This document shows, one piece after another, positions 33,145 through 41,647 of a stretch of DNA of 64,000 bases. Both the position numbers and the translations under genes were made by a program. The DNA lies in contig NZ_CP126739.1 of the NCBI RefSeq assembly GCF_030246885.1, positions 1,178,001 through 1,242,000 of the forward strand. Reading direction: 5' to 3'. The notes under the pieces are model-generated. The model ran no database searches. It was not told the DNA's origin and saw nothing but the letters and a program-made list of their open reading frames with translations. How positions within the stretch are numbered: position 1 is the stretch's first letter; each line of letters begins with the position of its first letter. The stretch is from Microbacterium sp. zg-B185 (GTDB taxonomy: Bacteria > Actinomycetota > Actinomycetes > Actinomycetales > Microbacteriaceae).

Positions 33145-33495
33145 GTGACAGCAGACGCCACGCCCAAGATCGAAACCGACTGGCTGACCCTCGCCGACCT
33201 GACCGAGGTGCTCGGGGAACCCCTGGGCCGGGTGCGCAGGCTGCTGGATGAGCTGCACCTGGTCGGCTCCCGTCGCCACGGACCGCTTCAGGTGCCTGCC
33301 GTGTTCATTCAGGACGGCGAACCGATCGGCTCGCTCCGCGGCACGCTCTTCGTGCTGCACGACGCGGGCTTCACCGACGACGAGGCCATCGACTGGCTCC
33401 TCACCTCGGAGGAGTCGATCGGCATCCCCCCGATCGAAGCGCTGCGCGCAGGGCGCAAGAGCGAAGTACGTCGCGTCGCCCAGTCGCTCGGCTGA
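33145..33495 (+). CDS. Rv2175c-like DNA-binding protein
   Basis: The 116-residue protein matches the Rv2175c family: an N-terminal winged helix-turn-helix (WLTLADLTEVLGEPLGRVRRLLDELHLV, residues about 13-40) and a conserved C-terminal helical part with VLHDAGFTDDEAIDWLLTSEESIGIPPIEAL. Rv2175c binds DNA and is a substrate of PknL, phosphorylated on an N-terminal Thr; here Thr2, Thr6 and Thr11 are candidates. The kinase gene lies one gene away, supporting the same pairing. GTG start. Tandem 9-bp repeats upstream might be its own operator. Confidence 0.87.
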   Translation: MTADATPKIETDWLTLADLTEVLGEPLGRVRRLLDELHLVGSRRHGPLQVPAVFIQDGEPIGSLRGTLFVLHDAGFTDDEAIDWLLTSEESIGIPPIEALRAGRKSEVRRVAQSLG

Positions 33496-33510
33496 GCGAG
33501 GGCTGCGCCG

Positions 33511-34605
33511 TCACCTCGTGCGCACCGTCGCGGCGCGCGCCAGGTCCCTCAGCTCATCGACCGCGGCATTGCCGAGCCGCGCTCCGGACAGTGCCCGCTC
33601 CGCCTGCCGCGAATAGTCGGCGATGAGATCCTCGACCCGATCGAGCGCGCCGGTCTCCAGAATCGTGCGCTGCAGGGACGCGATCTGTGCGGCATCCAGG
33701 TCCGGATCCCCGATGAGCTCGTCCATGATGCGCCGCGCAGGGGGAGCGAGGCGCTCGCGGGCGAACGCGACCAGCACGGTCCGCTTGCCCTCTCGCAGGT
33801 CGTCGCCGGACGGCTTGCCCGTGGCCGCCTGATCGCCGAAGACACCCAGCACGTCATCGCGCAGCTGGAAGGCCATCCCCACCGGATGCCCGAACGCGGC
33901 GAGTGCCGCTTGCTGCGCTTCATCGGCACCCGCCAGCGCCGCACCGATCAGCAGGGGCTGCTGGATGCTGTAGCGGGCCGACTTGAGGGAGGCGACCCGC
34001 AGCGCCCGCTGCGCATGACGCTCATCCGGCTCGGTCGCGTACGCGGACTCCTCGGCGATGTCCAGGAACTGGCCGATGGTCACCTCTCGGCGCATCTTCG
34101 CGTACTCGCGTCGGGCGGCGTTCGCGCGATCGGGCGCTGCGTCGAGCAGCCCTTCCTCGAAGAGATCATCGCTCCAGGCGACCAGGAGGTCCCCGAGCAG
34201 GATGGCGCCGGAGCGACCGAAGGCGGCGGCATCCCCCACCCATCCCTGTGCGCGGTGCGAAGCCTCGAGCGCACGATGCGCGGCGGGGCGGCCTCGCCGC
34301 GTGTCGGAGTTGTCGATGACGTCGTCGTGCACCAGCGCGGCGGCATGGAACACCTCCAGCGCGGCGGCGGCCGCGACCACCTCGGAGGGCGGTGCGCAGG
34401 GGGCGTGAGAGGCTTCCTCCACTGCCCTCCACCCGGCGATGCAGAACCGTCCGCGCAGACGCTTGCCGCCGTCGACCGCGGTGGCTCCCGCGCGCACGAC
34501 GAGCTCGGCTTCCGGGCCGAGTTCGACGGCACTTCTGGCCTGGGCCGATTGGAAGATGTTCAGACGCTGGGAAACCGCTTCAACGGCATCCGGGGAGGGT
34601 GACAC
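33511..34605 (-). CDS. idsA: Polyprenyl (geranylgeranyl-type) diphosphate synthase
   Basis: The 364-residue trans-prenyl synthase condenses isopentenyl diphosphate with allylic diphosphates. The first Asp-rich motif is DDVIDNSDTRRGRP (about residues 94-107) and the second is RDDVLGVFGD; the GGKRLRGRF basic motif is at the start. Product length cannot be told; the product may feed menaquinone or carotenoids. It corresponds in position to idsA2 (Rv2173). GTG start at 34605 with TAGGCT 6 bases upstream, so leaderless. It converges on the Rv2175c-like gene with 15 bases between stops. Confidence 0.9.
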   Translation of the reverse strand: MSPSPDAVEAVSQRLNIFQSAQARSAVELGPEAELVVRAGATAVDGGKRLRGRFCIAGWRAVEEASHAPCAPPSEVVAAAAALEVFHAAALVHDDVIDNSDTRRGRPAAHRALEASHRAQGWVGDAAAFGRSGAILLGDLLVAWSDDLFEEGLLDAAPDRANAARREYAKMRREVTIGQFLDIAEESAYATEPDERHAQRALRVASLKSARYSIQQPLLIGAALAGADEAQQAALAAFGHPVGMAFQLRDDVLGVFGDQAATGKPSGDDLREGKRTVLVAFARERLAPPARRIMDELIGDPDLDAAQIASLQRTILETGALDRVEDLIADYSRQAERALSGARLGNAAVDELRDLARAATVRTR

Positions 34606-34611
34606 GGGCCT

Positions 34612-34617
34612 AGCCTA
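34612..34617 (-). promoter_or_regulatory. -10 box of the polyprenyl synthase gene
   Basis: TAGGCT on the minus strand, 6 bases before the GTG at 34605. The divergent DUF3040 gene has TAGAAT at 34635-34640. Confidence 0.5.
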
Positions 34618-34670
34618 GTGATCGAGGGGTCGCGTAGAATCGACGCGACCGAGCAACTAGAGGGGGATGC

Positions 34671-35042
34671 ATGCCACTCTCCGAACAGGAGCAGCGTCTG
34701 CTCGACGAGATGGAACGCCATCTCATGCGTAATGACGCCGATGTGGTCAGCGCGCCTCGCGACGGCCGCACCTTGAGTTACCGCAACATCGTGTACGGGA
34801 CGATTCTCGTTCTCGTCGGTCTTGGGGCACTCGTGGTGGGGGTCTCGACGCAGCTGATCGTCGTCGGTGTCATCGGTTTCGTGGTGATGCTGGCCGGCGT
34901 TGTCCTGGCCGTCACTCCGACTCGCGGTCTCGCGCGCGCTCCGATGGATGCGACGGCGCGGCCGACGTCCAAGCCGCGGGCCAACTCCTCGTTCATGGAT
35001 CGCATGAACGATCGGTGGGATCGCCGCCAAGGGGGGCCCTGA
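34671..35042 (+). CDS. DUF3040 membrane protein
   Basis: The 123-residue protein has the DUF3040 signature at its start (MPLSEQEQRLLDEMERHLMRNDADV) and two adjacent membrane helices (ILVLVGLGALVVGVST and LIVVGVIGFVVMLAGVVLAVTP, about residues 43-80), ending in a basic cytoplasmic tail. The family is confined to actinobacteria and lies just upstream of mraZ in many of them (Rv2169c). Function is unknown; envelope or division roles are guesses from context. A strong GAGGGGGA precedes the ATG, and TAGAAT at 34635-34640 is the probable -10. A clear terminator follows. Confidence 0.88.
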   Translation: MPLSEQEQRLLDEMERHLMRNDADVVSAPRDGRTLSYRNIVYGTILVLVGLGALVVGVSTQLIVVGVIGFVVMLAGVVLAVTPTRGLARAPMDATARPTSKPRANSSFMDRMNDRWDRRQGGP

Positions 35043-35064
35043 GCCGTCGCTCGATGACGAAACG

Positions 35065-35095
35065 CCAAGCACCGACCCGTGGGTCGGTGCTTTTG
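35065..35095 (+). terminator. Intrinsic terminator after the DUF3040 gene
   Basis: AAGCACCGACCC pairs with GGGTCGGTGCTT around a 3-base loop, followed by TTTTGCTTTG. It separates DUF3040 from the mraZ operon. Confidence 0.9.
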
Positions 35096-35161
35096 CTTTG
35101 TCCCCCAGACGAGCGCCGATCCCGCGCAGGGGAGGGGAAGGGCTGCCGGGCCGCCGATTGA

Positions 35162-35196
35162 GTGACAAAGTGGAGGGAAGTGGAGTAAAGTGGTGA
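35162..35196 (+). promoter_or_regulatory. mraZ promoter with three MraZ boxes
   Basis: Three direct repeats spaced exactly 10 bases apart, AAAGTGGAGG (35167), GAAGTGGAGT (35177) and AAAGTGGTGA (35187), match the tandem GTGG-type MraZ operator. They cover the space between GTGACA (-35, 35162-35167) and TAAAGT (-10, 35186-35191), spacing 18. Binding should therefore repress the whole dcw operon, as known for MraZ. Confidence 0.85.
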
Positions 35197-35235
35197 CCAA
35201 CCTCGCGGGGGCCGGACGAAGGGGGTGGTGTACCG

Positions 35236-35667
35236 ATGCTTTTGGGCACGCACACTCCCAAGCTCGACGACAAGGGCCGCGTCATCCTTCCGGCCAAATT
35301 CCGCGACGACCTGGGCGACGGCATCGTCATCACCCGTGGCCAGGAACGGTGCCTCTACGTCTTCAGCTCTGACGAATTCGAGCGGATCCACGAGCGCATC
35401 CGGGAGACCCCGCTGTCGAACAAGCAGGCCCGCGACTTCCTGCGCATGTTCCTCTCCGGTGCGAGCGCCGAGAAGCCCGACGGGCAGAACCGCATCACGA
35501 TCCCCCCTTCGCTGCGCGCCTACGCCGGGCTCGAGAAGGACCTCGTCGTCACCGGCGTGGGCGCGCACGCGGAGATCTGGAACGCCGACTCCTGGAACGC
35601 GTACGCCGAAGGCAACGAATCCAGCTACGCCGAACTCGAGCAGGAGGTGATCCCGGGCCTGTTCTGA
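35236..35667 (+). CDS. mraZ: Transcriptional regulator MraZ
   Basis: The 143-residue protein contains two SpoVT/AbrB-like MraZ domains: [25 protein letters not shown] (residues 1-25) and [25 protein letters not shown] (about 83-107), each with the DxKGR/GxNRI DNA-contact motif. MraZ forms rings that bind tandem repeats and repress its own operon; the repeats are visible upstream at 35167-35196. It is the first gene of the division and cell wall cluster. The ATG has AAGGGGG in front. Confidence 0.96.
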   Translation: MLLGTHTPKLDDKGRVILPAKFRDDLGDGIVITRGQERCLYVFSSDEFERIHERIRETPLSNKQARDFLRMFLSGASAEKPDGQNRITIPPSLRAYAGLEKDLVVTGVGAHAEIWNADSWNAYAEGNESSYAELEQEVIPGLF

Positions 35668-35770
35668 GCCCCCGACCCTGACTCCCAGCCGCTCACGCCC
35701 TGACACACTTCCCCGGTGTCAGGTCAGAGCGGATGGGGATCAGGATCTGGGGAACAGGGCCTCGAAGACC

Positions 35771-36724
35771 ATGGACCTGCGCGATATCCACACCCCGGTG
35801 ATGCTCGACCGATGCGTCGAGCTGCTCGCCCCCGCCCTGCAGCGGGACGGCGCGGTGTTCGTCGACGCCACACTCGGCATGGGCGGACACTCAGAGGCGT
35901 TCCTGGAGCGGTTCCCCGGCATCCATCTGATCGGGCTGGACCGCGACCAGGATGCCCTGCGCATCGCGGGGGAGCGTCTCGCGCGCTTCGCCGACCGGAT
36001 CACTTTGGTGCACACCGTCTACGACGGCATCGCGGCGGCCGTCGAATCCGCCGGATTCGACGCGGCAGACGGCATCCTGTTCGACCTGGGCGTCTCGTCC
36101 CTGCAGCTGGACGAGGCCGATCGCGGCTTCGCATACTCGAAGGACGCACCGCTGGACATGCGGATGGATCAGACCACCGGTCCGATGGCGTCCTACGTCC
36201 TGGCCACCTACAGCGAAGGCGAGCTGCGCCGCATCTTCGAGAGATACGGCGAAGAGAAGCTCTCCGGCCGGTACGCCCGCGCCATCATCCGGGCGCGGGA
36301 GACCGCCCCGATCGAACGGTCTGGGCAGCTGGTGGAGATTCTGATCGCCGCCACCCCCTACGCGGCACAGCGCACCGGTCACCCGGCCAAGCGCGTGTTC
36401 CAGGCTCTGCGCATCGAGGTCAACGGCGAACTCGCCGTCCTGGAGCGCGCCATTCCCGCCGCCCTGGACACCCTGCCGGTCGGTGGCCGCATCGTCGTGC
36501 TGTCCTACCAGTCGCTCGAGGACCGTCTGGTCAAGCGCGCCCTCACGGCGGCGGCGGCCTCGACCTCGCCTGCCGGGCTGCCCGTCGAGCTGCCCGAGCA
36601 CGCACCGCGCTTCCGGCTTCTGGTCAGAGGCGCTGAGCTCGCCTCCGAGGCGGAGCGCGAGCGCAACCCGCGGGCAACGCCCGTGCGGCTGCGTGCTGCC
36701 GAGCGAGTGAGGGATGCCGCGTGA
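35771..36724 (+). CDS. rsmH: 16S rRNA m4C1402 methyltransferase RsmH
   Basis: The 317-residue enzyme methylates N4 of C1402 in 16S rRNA using S-adenosylmethionine. Motif I is [16 protein letters not shown] (residues 23-38), followed by [42 protein letters not shown] and [14 protein letters not shown], all typical of MraW/RsmH. The end overlaps the ftsL GTG by 4 bases (GTGA), so coupled. About 100 bases separate it from mraZ and hold no other gene. Confidence 0.96.
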   Translation: MDLRDIHTPVMLDRCVELLAPALQRDGAVFVDATLGMGGHSEAFLERFPGIHLIGLDRDQDALRIAGERLARFADRITLVHTVYDGIAAAVESAGFDAADGILFDLGVSSLQLDEADRGFAYSKDAPLDMRMDQTTGPMASYVLATYSEGELRRIFERYGEEKLSGRYARAIIRARETAPIERSGQLVEILIAATPYAAQRTGHPAKRVFQALRIEVNGELAVLERAIPAALDTLPVGGRIVVLSYQSLEDRLVKRALTAAAASTSPAGLPVELPEHAPRFRLLVRGAELASEAERERNPRATPVRLRAAERVRDAA

Positions 36725-37305
36725 ACGCCCTCCAGCAGGCCGCGGTCGCCGCCCCCACACCGATCGAGGTCCCGAACCGCCGGTTGCGGGTCGTCGAAGA
36801 GCCCTCGCGCCGGCGCCGCCCGAAGCTGATCTACGGCGTCGTCGCGCTGGTCGGGGCGCTGACCATCGGCGCCGCCCAGATGGGCCTGTCGATCCTCACC
36901 ATGCAGAGCTCCTACGAGCTGTCCGCTCTGACGCAGGAGTCCCGCGAGCTGACCTGGAAGAAGCAGATCCTCTACGACGAGGTCGCCGGGCTCGGCTCGC
37001 CGCAGTATCTCGCGGCCAACGCGTCCGCTCTCGGGATGGTCATCAACGAGTCGCCGAGCTATCTCCGGCTGAGCGATGGCGCACTTCTGGGTGCCGGGCA
37101 GGTTTCACTCGGCACCTCCTCGGTGGACGCCATCGGCCGCGCAGCGGTCCCCAACGCGCTCATCACGGACACGCCGCTCGTGACGGCCCCGGGCGCCACC
37201 ATCGAGGGTGCGCCCGTGGCGCCGGAGGTCGTGGTCACCGACGACGGAGTCTCGAACACTCCGCCGCCACTGACCGACGGACTGCCCACCCCGAGCACAC
37301 ACTGA
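36721..37305 (+). CDS. ftsL: FtsL-like cell division membrane protein
   Basis: The 194-residue bitopic protein is FtsL by position and shape: a basic cytoplasmic N-terminus (PSRRRRPKL), one membrane helix ([23 protein letters not shown], about residues 38-60), then a short coiled-coil-like segment ([27 protein letters not shown]) and the LGMV element. The remaining 90 residues form a Pro/Thr/Val-rich periplasmic tail not seen in short FtsL proteins. FtsL bridges FtsQ and FtsW/FtsI in the divisome. GTG start overlaps rsmH; ftsI follows after 4 bases. Confidence 0.85.
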   Translation: MNALQQAAVAAPTPIEVPNRRLRVVEEPSRRRRPKLIYGVVALVGALTIGAAQMGLSILTMQSSYELSALTQESRELTWKKQILYDEVAGLGSPQYLAANASALGMVINESPSYLRLSDGALLGAGQVSLGTSSVDAIGRAAVPNALITDTPLVTAPGATIEGAPVAPEVVVTDDGVSNTPPPLTDGLPTPSTH

Positions 37306-37309
37306 TCTC

Positions 37310-39094
37310 ATGACCACGAGAAGCACCCGAAGCCCTCGGCGTCGCACGGTGATCGCGCTGGCGGTCGTGCTGGCAGTCCTCTCCGGCTTCATCGTCCGGC
37401 TGGTGGACATCCAGGTGGTCAACGCCGATTCGCACATCACCGACTCGATGAAAGTCGCGTTGGGTGCCTCCCGGACCCTGTACGGCACCAGGGGCGAGAT
37501 CGTGGATGAGACCGGGCAGACCCTCGCCGGCAGCATCCTGCTGTACGACGGCGTGCTGGATCCGAAGAACGTCGGACCGCTCACCCGGCGCAACGACGAT
37601 GGCGAGCGGGTCGAAGTGCCGTGGAGTCAGGTCGCCGGCGAGATCGCTGCGATCACCGGGCAGACGGCCGAGGAGGTGCAGAAGATCGTCGCCGACGCAC
37701 GCGCCGACGATCCGAACTCTCAGTTCGCGTACCTTCGGCGCGGACTGACCACCGAGCAGTACCGCGCGCTGGTGGACATCGGCGCCCCCTTCCTCACCTT
37801 CGACGCGCACCCGGCGCGCACCTACCCGGACGGCGCGGTCGGGGGCAACCTCGTCGGATTCATGGGCATCGACGCCGCGCCGCTCGCCGGCATCGAGAAG
37901 AGCCAGAACGACTGCCTGCTGGCCACCAACGGCGCGCTGGCGTTCCAGAAGGGCAAGGACGGCGTCGTCATCCCCGGCACGGAACGACAGCAGCCGGCGA
38001 TCAACGGCGGGACGCTGCAGCTGACCATCAACCGCGACCTGCAGTGGTATCTGCAGCAGCTGATCGCCGAACAGGTGCAGGACATGGTCGCCCAGAGTGG
38101 CTCGATCATGGTCGTCGAAGCCGAAACCGGCAAGATCCGGGCGGTCGCGGAGTACCCCACCGTCGACCCCAACAACGTCGATGCGTCCGGGGACGCCGAC
38201 CGCGGAAGCCGTCTGTTCCGCAACTTCTTCGAGCCCGGATCGACGTTCAAGGCACTGACCGCCGCGACGGTCCTCGACGCGGGTGGCCAGACCCCGACCT
38301 CGACGGTCGTCGCCTCGAGCCGAGAGACCTTCGCCAACGGCGCGCGAGTCAGCGATGCGTTCAATCACGAGGCGTACGAGTACACCCTCGCGGGTGTGCT
38401 GATCGATTCCTCGAACGCCGGCATCTCGAAGTTCAGCGAGCGGGTCGACTCCGCCACGCGCTTCGACTACCTGAAGAGATTCGGCATCGGCGCAGGCAGC
38501 GCGGTGCGATTCGAGGGGGAGCAGAGCGGATGGCTGCGCCCCGCGAGCGAATGGGACAACCAGACGACGTACAACACCTCGTTCGGGCAGGGGCTGACCA
38601 CGACCGTGCCCGAGCTGGTCGGCGCGTACGACGCGATCGCCAACGATGGGGTCCGGATGCCGCTCTCGCTCGTGGAGTCGTGCCTGAAGCCCGACGGCAC
38701 GGTGGTGGAGCCGACCCTGCCCGAGCCGACGCGGGTGGTCAGCGAACAGGCCGCCGCGCAGACGCGGGAGATCCTCGAGAACGTCGCGATCCAGGCAAAT
38801 TACGCGGAGCAGATCGAGGTGCCCGGCTACCGCCTGGCCGTCAAGACCGGCACAGGTGAGAAATCCGACGGCAACGGCGGCTACAAGGCGGGGGCGTACT
38901 TCACCACCATGATCGGGTTCGCGCCGGCGGAGGACCCCAAGTACATCGTCGTCGTCACCCTGGACGAGCCGACCAAGGTAACATCGTCTGCGGCCAACGC
39001 GCCCGCGTTCCAGAAGGCCATGACCCAGGTCCTGAAGACCTACCGGGTGATGCCCGCAACGACGGCGCCGACGCTGCTTCCGAAGTTCGGCTGA
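37310..39094 (+). CDS. ftsI: Class B penicillin-binding protein, FtsI/PbpB
   Basis: The 594-residue septal transpeptidase has an N-terminal membrane anchor (VIALAVVLAVLSGFIVRLVDIQVV), a PBP dimerisation domain and the transpeptidase domain with Ser311 in EPGSTFK, SSN at about 367-369 and KTGTG from 512. It cross-links peptidoglycan at the septum with FtsW. No C-terminal PASTA domains are present. murF follows after 43 bases, where murE would be expected in most dcw clusters. Confidence 0.95.
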   Translation: MTTRSTRSPRRRTVIALAVVLAVLSGFIVRLVDIQVVNADSHITDSMKVALGASRTLYGTRGEIVDETGQTLAGSILLYDGVLDPKNVGPLTRRNDDGERVEVPWSQVAGEIAAITGQTAEEVQKIVADARADDPNSQFAYLRRGLTTEQYRALVDIGAPFLTFDAHPARTYPDGAVGGNLVGFMGIDAAPLAGIEKSQNDCLLATNGALAFQKGKDGVVIPGTERQQPAINGGTLQLTINRDLQWYLQQLIAEQVQDMVAQSGSIMVVEAETGKIRAVAEYPTVDPNNVDASGDADRGSRLFRNFFEPGSTFKALTAATVLDAGGQTPTSTVVASSRETFANGARVSDAFNHEAYEYTLAGVLIDSSNAGISKFSERVDSATRFDYLKRFGIGAGSAVRFEGEQSGWLRPASEWDNQTTYNTSFGQGLTTTVPELVGAYDAIANDGVRMPLSLVESCLKPDGTVVEPTLPEPTRVVSEQAAAQTREILENVAIQANYAEQIEVPGYRLAVKTGTGEKSDGNGGYKAGAYFTTMIGFAPAEDPKYIVVVTLDEPTKVTSSAANAPAFQKAMTQVLKTYRVMPATTAPTLLPKFG

Positions 39095-39137
39095 CGTTGC
39101 CGGCGCACGAGCAGCATCCCTTCCGGCCGGAGAATCG

Positions 39138-40550
39138 ATGATCGCGCTCACTCTTGCTCAGCTTGCCCACGTCCTGAACGGACGGCTCCAACTCGCCCCC
39201 GGCGTCGCACCGGAGGCGGTCGTGTCCGGGGACGTCGACACCGACTCGCGACTGATCCGACCGGGCGGCATCTTCGTCGCCAAGCCCGGTGAGGTCACCG
39301 ACGGACACCTGTTCGTCGACGCCGCCGTCGAACGCGGCGCCGCCGTGGCGATCGTGGAGCGTGTGGTGGCGGCATCCGTCACCCAGGTGGTGGTCGCCGA
39401 CGCCATCGCGGCCCTCGCCGACCTGGCCCGCCATGTCGTCGCAGAGGTCCGGAAGGCCGGCGACCTGCGCATCGTGGGGATCACCGGCTCCAACGGCAAG
39501 ACCACGACGAAGAACCTGCTCGCCCGCATCCTCGAGGACGAGGGCGAGACCGTCGCACCCCGGGCCTCTTTCAACAACGAGGTGGGCGCGCCGCTGACGA
39601 TGCTCCGCGTCACCCCCTCCACCCGGTTCCTCGTCAGCGAGTTCGGCGCCAGTGGCCCGGGGGAGATCGCGCGGCTGGCCGGGCTCGTCGAGCCCGACGT
39701 CGCCGTCGTGCTCATGGTGGGGATGGCGCACGCCGGTGGATTCGGCGGCATGGAAGCGACGTTCGCGGCCAAGTCCGAGCTGGTTCGGGCGATTCGTCCC
39801 GGCGGTTTGACGGTGCTCAACGCCGATGACCCGCGGGTGGCCGCGATGGCGCCGATCGCCGCGGAGCAGTCCGCCGGCGTCCGCTGGTTCGGTCGTGGTC
39901 CCGGTGCGGACGTCCGGGCGGACGATGTCGTCGTCGGGGGCGACGGCACCCGCTGTGTCGTCACCGCGGACGGCGTGTCCGCCCCGCTGCACCTGCGTGT
40001 CCTCGGTGAGCACCACATCATGAACGCCCTCGCCGCCATCGCCACGGCCACCGCGCTGGGCGTGCCGCTCGCGGAGTGCATCACGCGTCTGGAGACGGTG
40101 CAGCTGGCCGAGCGATGGCGCATGCAGCCGCTCGGGTCCGAGCGTGTGCGCATCATCAACGACGCCTACAACGCCAGTCCCGATTCCATGTCTGCGGCGC
40201 TGCGCACCCTCGCGCAGATCACTGGTCCGGGCGAGCGCACCGTCGCGGTGCTGGGCGCGATGAGCGAGCTGGGCGAATACGCCGACGAGGAACACGATCG
40301 CGTCGGACTGCTGGCGGTGCGTCTCGGCATCCAGCGGATCGTCGTGGTCGGCACCGACGCGCGCCGCATGTACCTCGAGGCGATCGCGCAGGGCTCGTGG
40401 GACGCCGAGGCCGTCTTCTTCGCCACCGCGGACGAAGCGTACGAGTATCTCCTCGGAGAGTTGCGGGACGGGGACCGGGTGCTGGTGAAGTCGTCGAACG
40501 CGGCGGGCCTGCGGTTCCTCGGCGATCGTCTGGGAGAATCGTTCTCGTGA
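39138..40550 (+). CDS. murF: UDP-MurNAc-tripeptide--D-alanyl-D-alanine ligase
   Basis: The 470-residue Mur ligase adds D-Ala-D-Ala to UDP-MurNAc-tripeptide. The N-terminal uridine domain contains VSGDVDTDSRLIRPGGIFVA, the ATP loop is GITGSNGKTTTKN (residues about 116-128), and the MurF-typical NAYNASPDSMSAALRTL and LGAMSELGEYADEEH follow. It is not MurE: the carbamoylated-Lys/DNPR substrate motif is missing and the NAYNASP signature is specific to MurF. GGAG precedes the ATG. The stop overlaps the mraY GTG by 4 bases. Confidence 0.95.
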   Translation: MIALTLAQLAHVLNGRLQLAPGVAPEAVVSGDVDTDSRLIRPGGIFVAKPGEVTDGHLFVDAAVERGAAVAIVERVVAASVTQVVVADAIAALADLARHVVAEVRKAGDLRIVGITGSNGKTTTKNLLARILEDEGETVAPRASFNNEVGAPLTMLRVTPSTRFLVSEFGASGPGEIARLAGLVEPDVAVVLMVGMAHAGGFGGMEATFAAKSELVRAIRPGGLTVLNADDPRVAAMAPIAAEQSAGVRWFGRGPGADVRADDVVVGGDGTRCVVTADGVSAPLHLRVLGEHHIMNALAAIATATALGVPLAECITRLETVQLAERWRMQPLGSERVRIINDAYNASPDSMSAALRTLAQITGPGERTVAVLGAMSELGEYADEEHDRVGLLAVRLGIQRIVVVGTDARRMYLEAIAQGSWDAEAVFFATADEAYEYLLGELRDGDRVLVKSSNAAGLRFLGDRLGESFS

Positions 40551-41647
40551 GATCACTTCTGACGGCGGCGGCGATCTCCCTGGCATTCAGTCTCTTCCTG
40601 ACGCCGGTCTTCATCCGGCTGTTCCGCAAATGGGGCTGGGGTCAGGTGATCCGCACCCCCGAGAACATCCACAATCCCAGCCACGGTGAAAAGCGCGGCA
40701 CGCCCACCATGGGCGGCACCATCTTCATCGTCGGCACCATCGTCGGCTATTTCGTGGGCACGTGGACGGGCAACAACCCGCCCACCGTGTCCGGGCTCCT
40801 GGTGCTGTGGCTCATGGTCGGCCTCGGCGCGGTCGGCTTCATCGACGACTACATGAAGGTGCACCGCCAGCGCAGTCTCGGGCTGAGCGGCTGGCGCAAG
40901 ATCGTCGGACAGGTGATCGTGCTCGTGCCGTTCGCGATCATCGCGCTGAACTTCCCCAACAAGGTCGGGCAGACGCCGGCCGCGGCCTACGTGTCGGTGT
41001 TCCGCGACGTGCAGGTGCTGTCCTTCATGGCACTCGGCCCGATCCTGGGATGGCTGCTCTACCTGGCCTGGATCTCCCTCATCGGCGTGGCGGCATCCAA
41101 CAGCGCCAACGTGGCGGACGGGCTGGACGGACTCGCCGCCGGCGCCGGCATCTTCATGGTCGGCGCGTACAGCCTCATCGCCTTCTGGCAGTTCCAGCAG
41201 GTGTGCACCGGCGGCCCGGAATTCCTCAGCGCCTGCTATCCGACCCGAGATCCGCTGGACCTCGCGATCGTCTCGGCCGCCTTCGCCGGCTCGCTGATCG
41301 GGTTCCTCTGGTGGAACGCACCCAAGGCCAGCATCTTCATGGGAGACGTCGGGTCGATGGGTATCGGCGGAGTCATCGCGGCCATGGCCATCCTCACCCG
41401 CACCGAGATCCTGCTGGTCCTGGTCGCCGGGGCATACGCGCTGGCCTCGGGCTCGGTCATCGCCCAACGGCTGTACTTCAAACTCACCCGCGGCAAACGT
41501 CTGTTCCTGATGAGTCCGTTCCACCATCACCTCGAGATGCGCGGGTGGCCCGAGATCACGATCGTGGTCCGCATGTGGATCATCTCCGGGATGCTCGCGA
41601 TCTCAGCGGTCGGACTGTTCTACGTCGAATGGCTCTCGCGCGCATGA
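40547..41647 (+). CDS. mraY: Phospho-MurNAc-pentapeptide translocase
   Basis: The 366-residue polytopic enzyme transfers phospho-MurNAc-pentapeptide to undecaprenyl phosphate, forming lipid I. About ten membrane helices are seen, with the family motifs HGEKRGTPTMGGTIF, the catalytic FIDDYMK, NSANVADGLDGLA, MGDVGSMGIGG and SPFHHHLEMRGWPE. It starts at GTG overlapping the murF stop and ends overlapping the murD ATG (ATGA), so the three are tightly coupled. Confidence 0.97.
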   Translation: MRSLLTAAAISLAFSLFLTPVFIRLFRKWGWGQVIRTPENIHNPSHGEKRGTPTMGGTIFIVGTIVGYFVGTWTGNNPPTVSGLLVLWLMVGLGAVGFIDDYMKVHRQRSLGLSGWRKIVGQVIVLVPFAIIALNFPNKVGQTPAAAYVSVFRDVQVLSFMALGPILGWLLYLAWISLIGVAASNSANVADGLDGLAAGAGIFMVGAYSLIAFWQFQQVCTGGPEFLSACYPTRDPLDLAIVSAAFAGSLIGFLWWNAPKASIFMGDVGSMGIGGVIAAMAILTRTEILLVLVAGAYALASGSVIAQRLYFKLTRGKRLFLMSPFHHHLEMRGWPEITIVVRMWIISGMLAISAVGLFYVEWLSRA

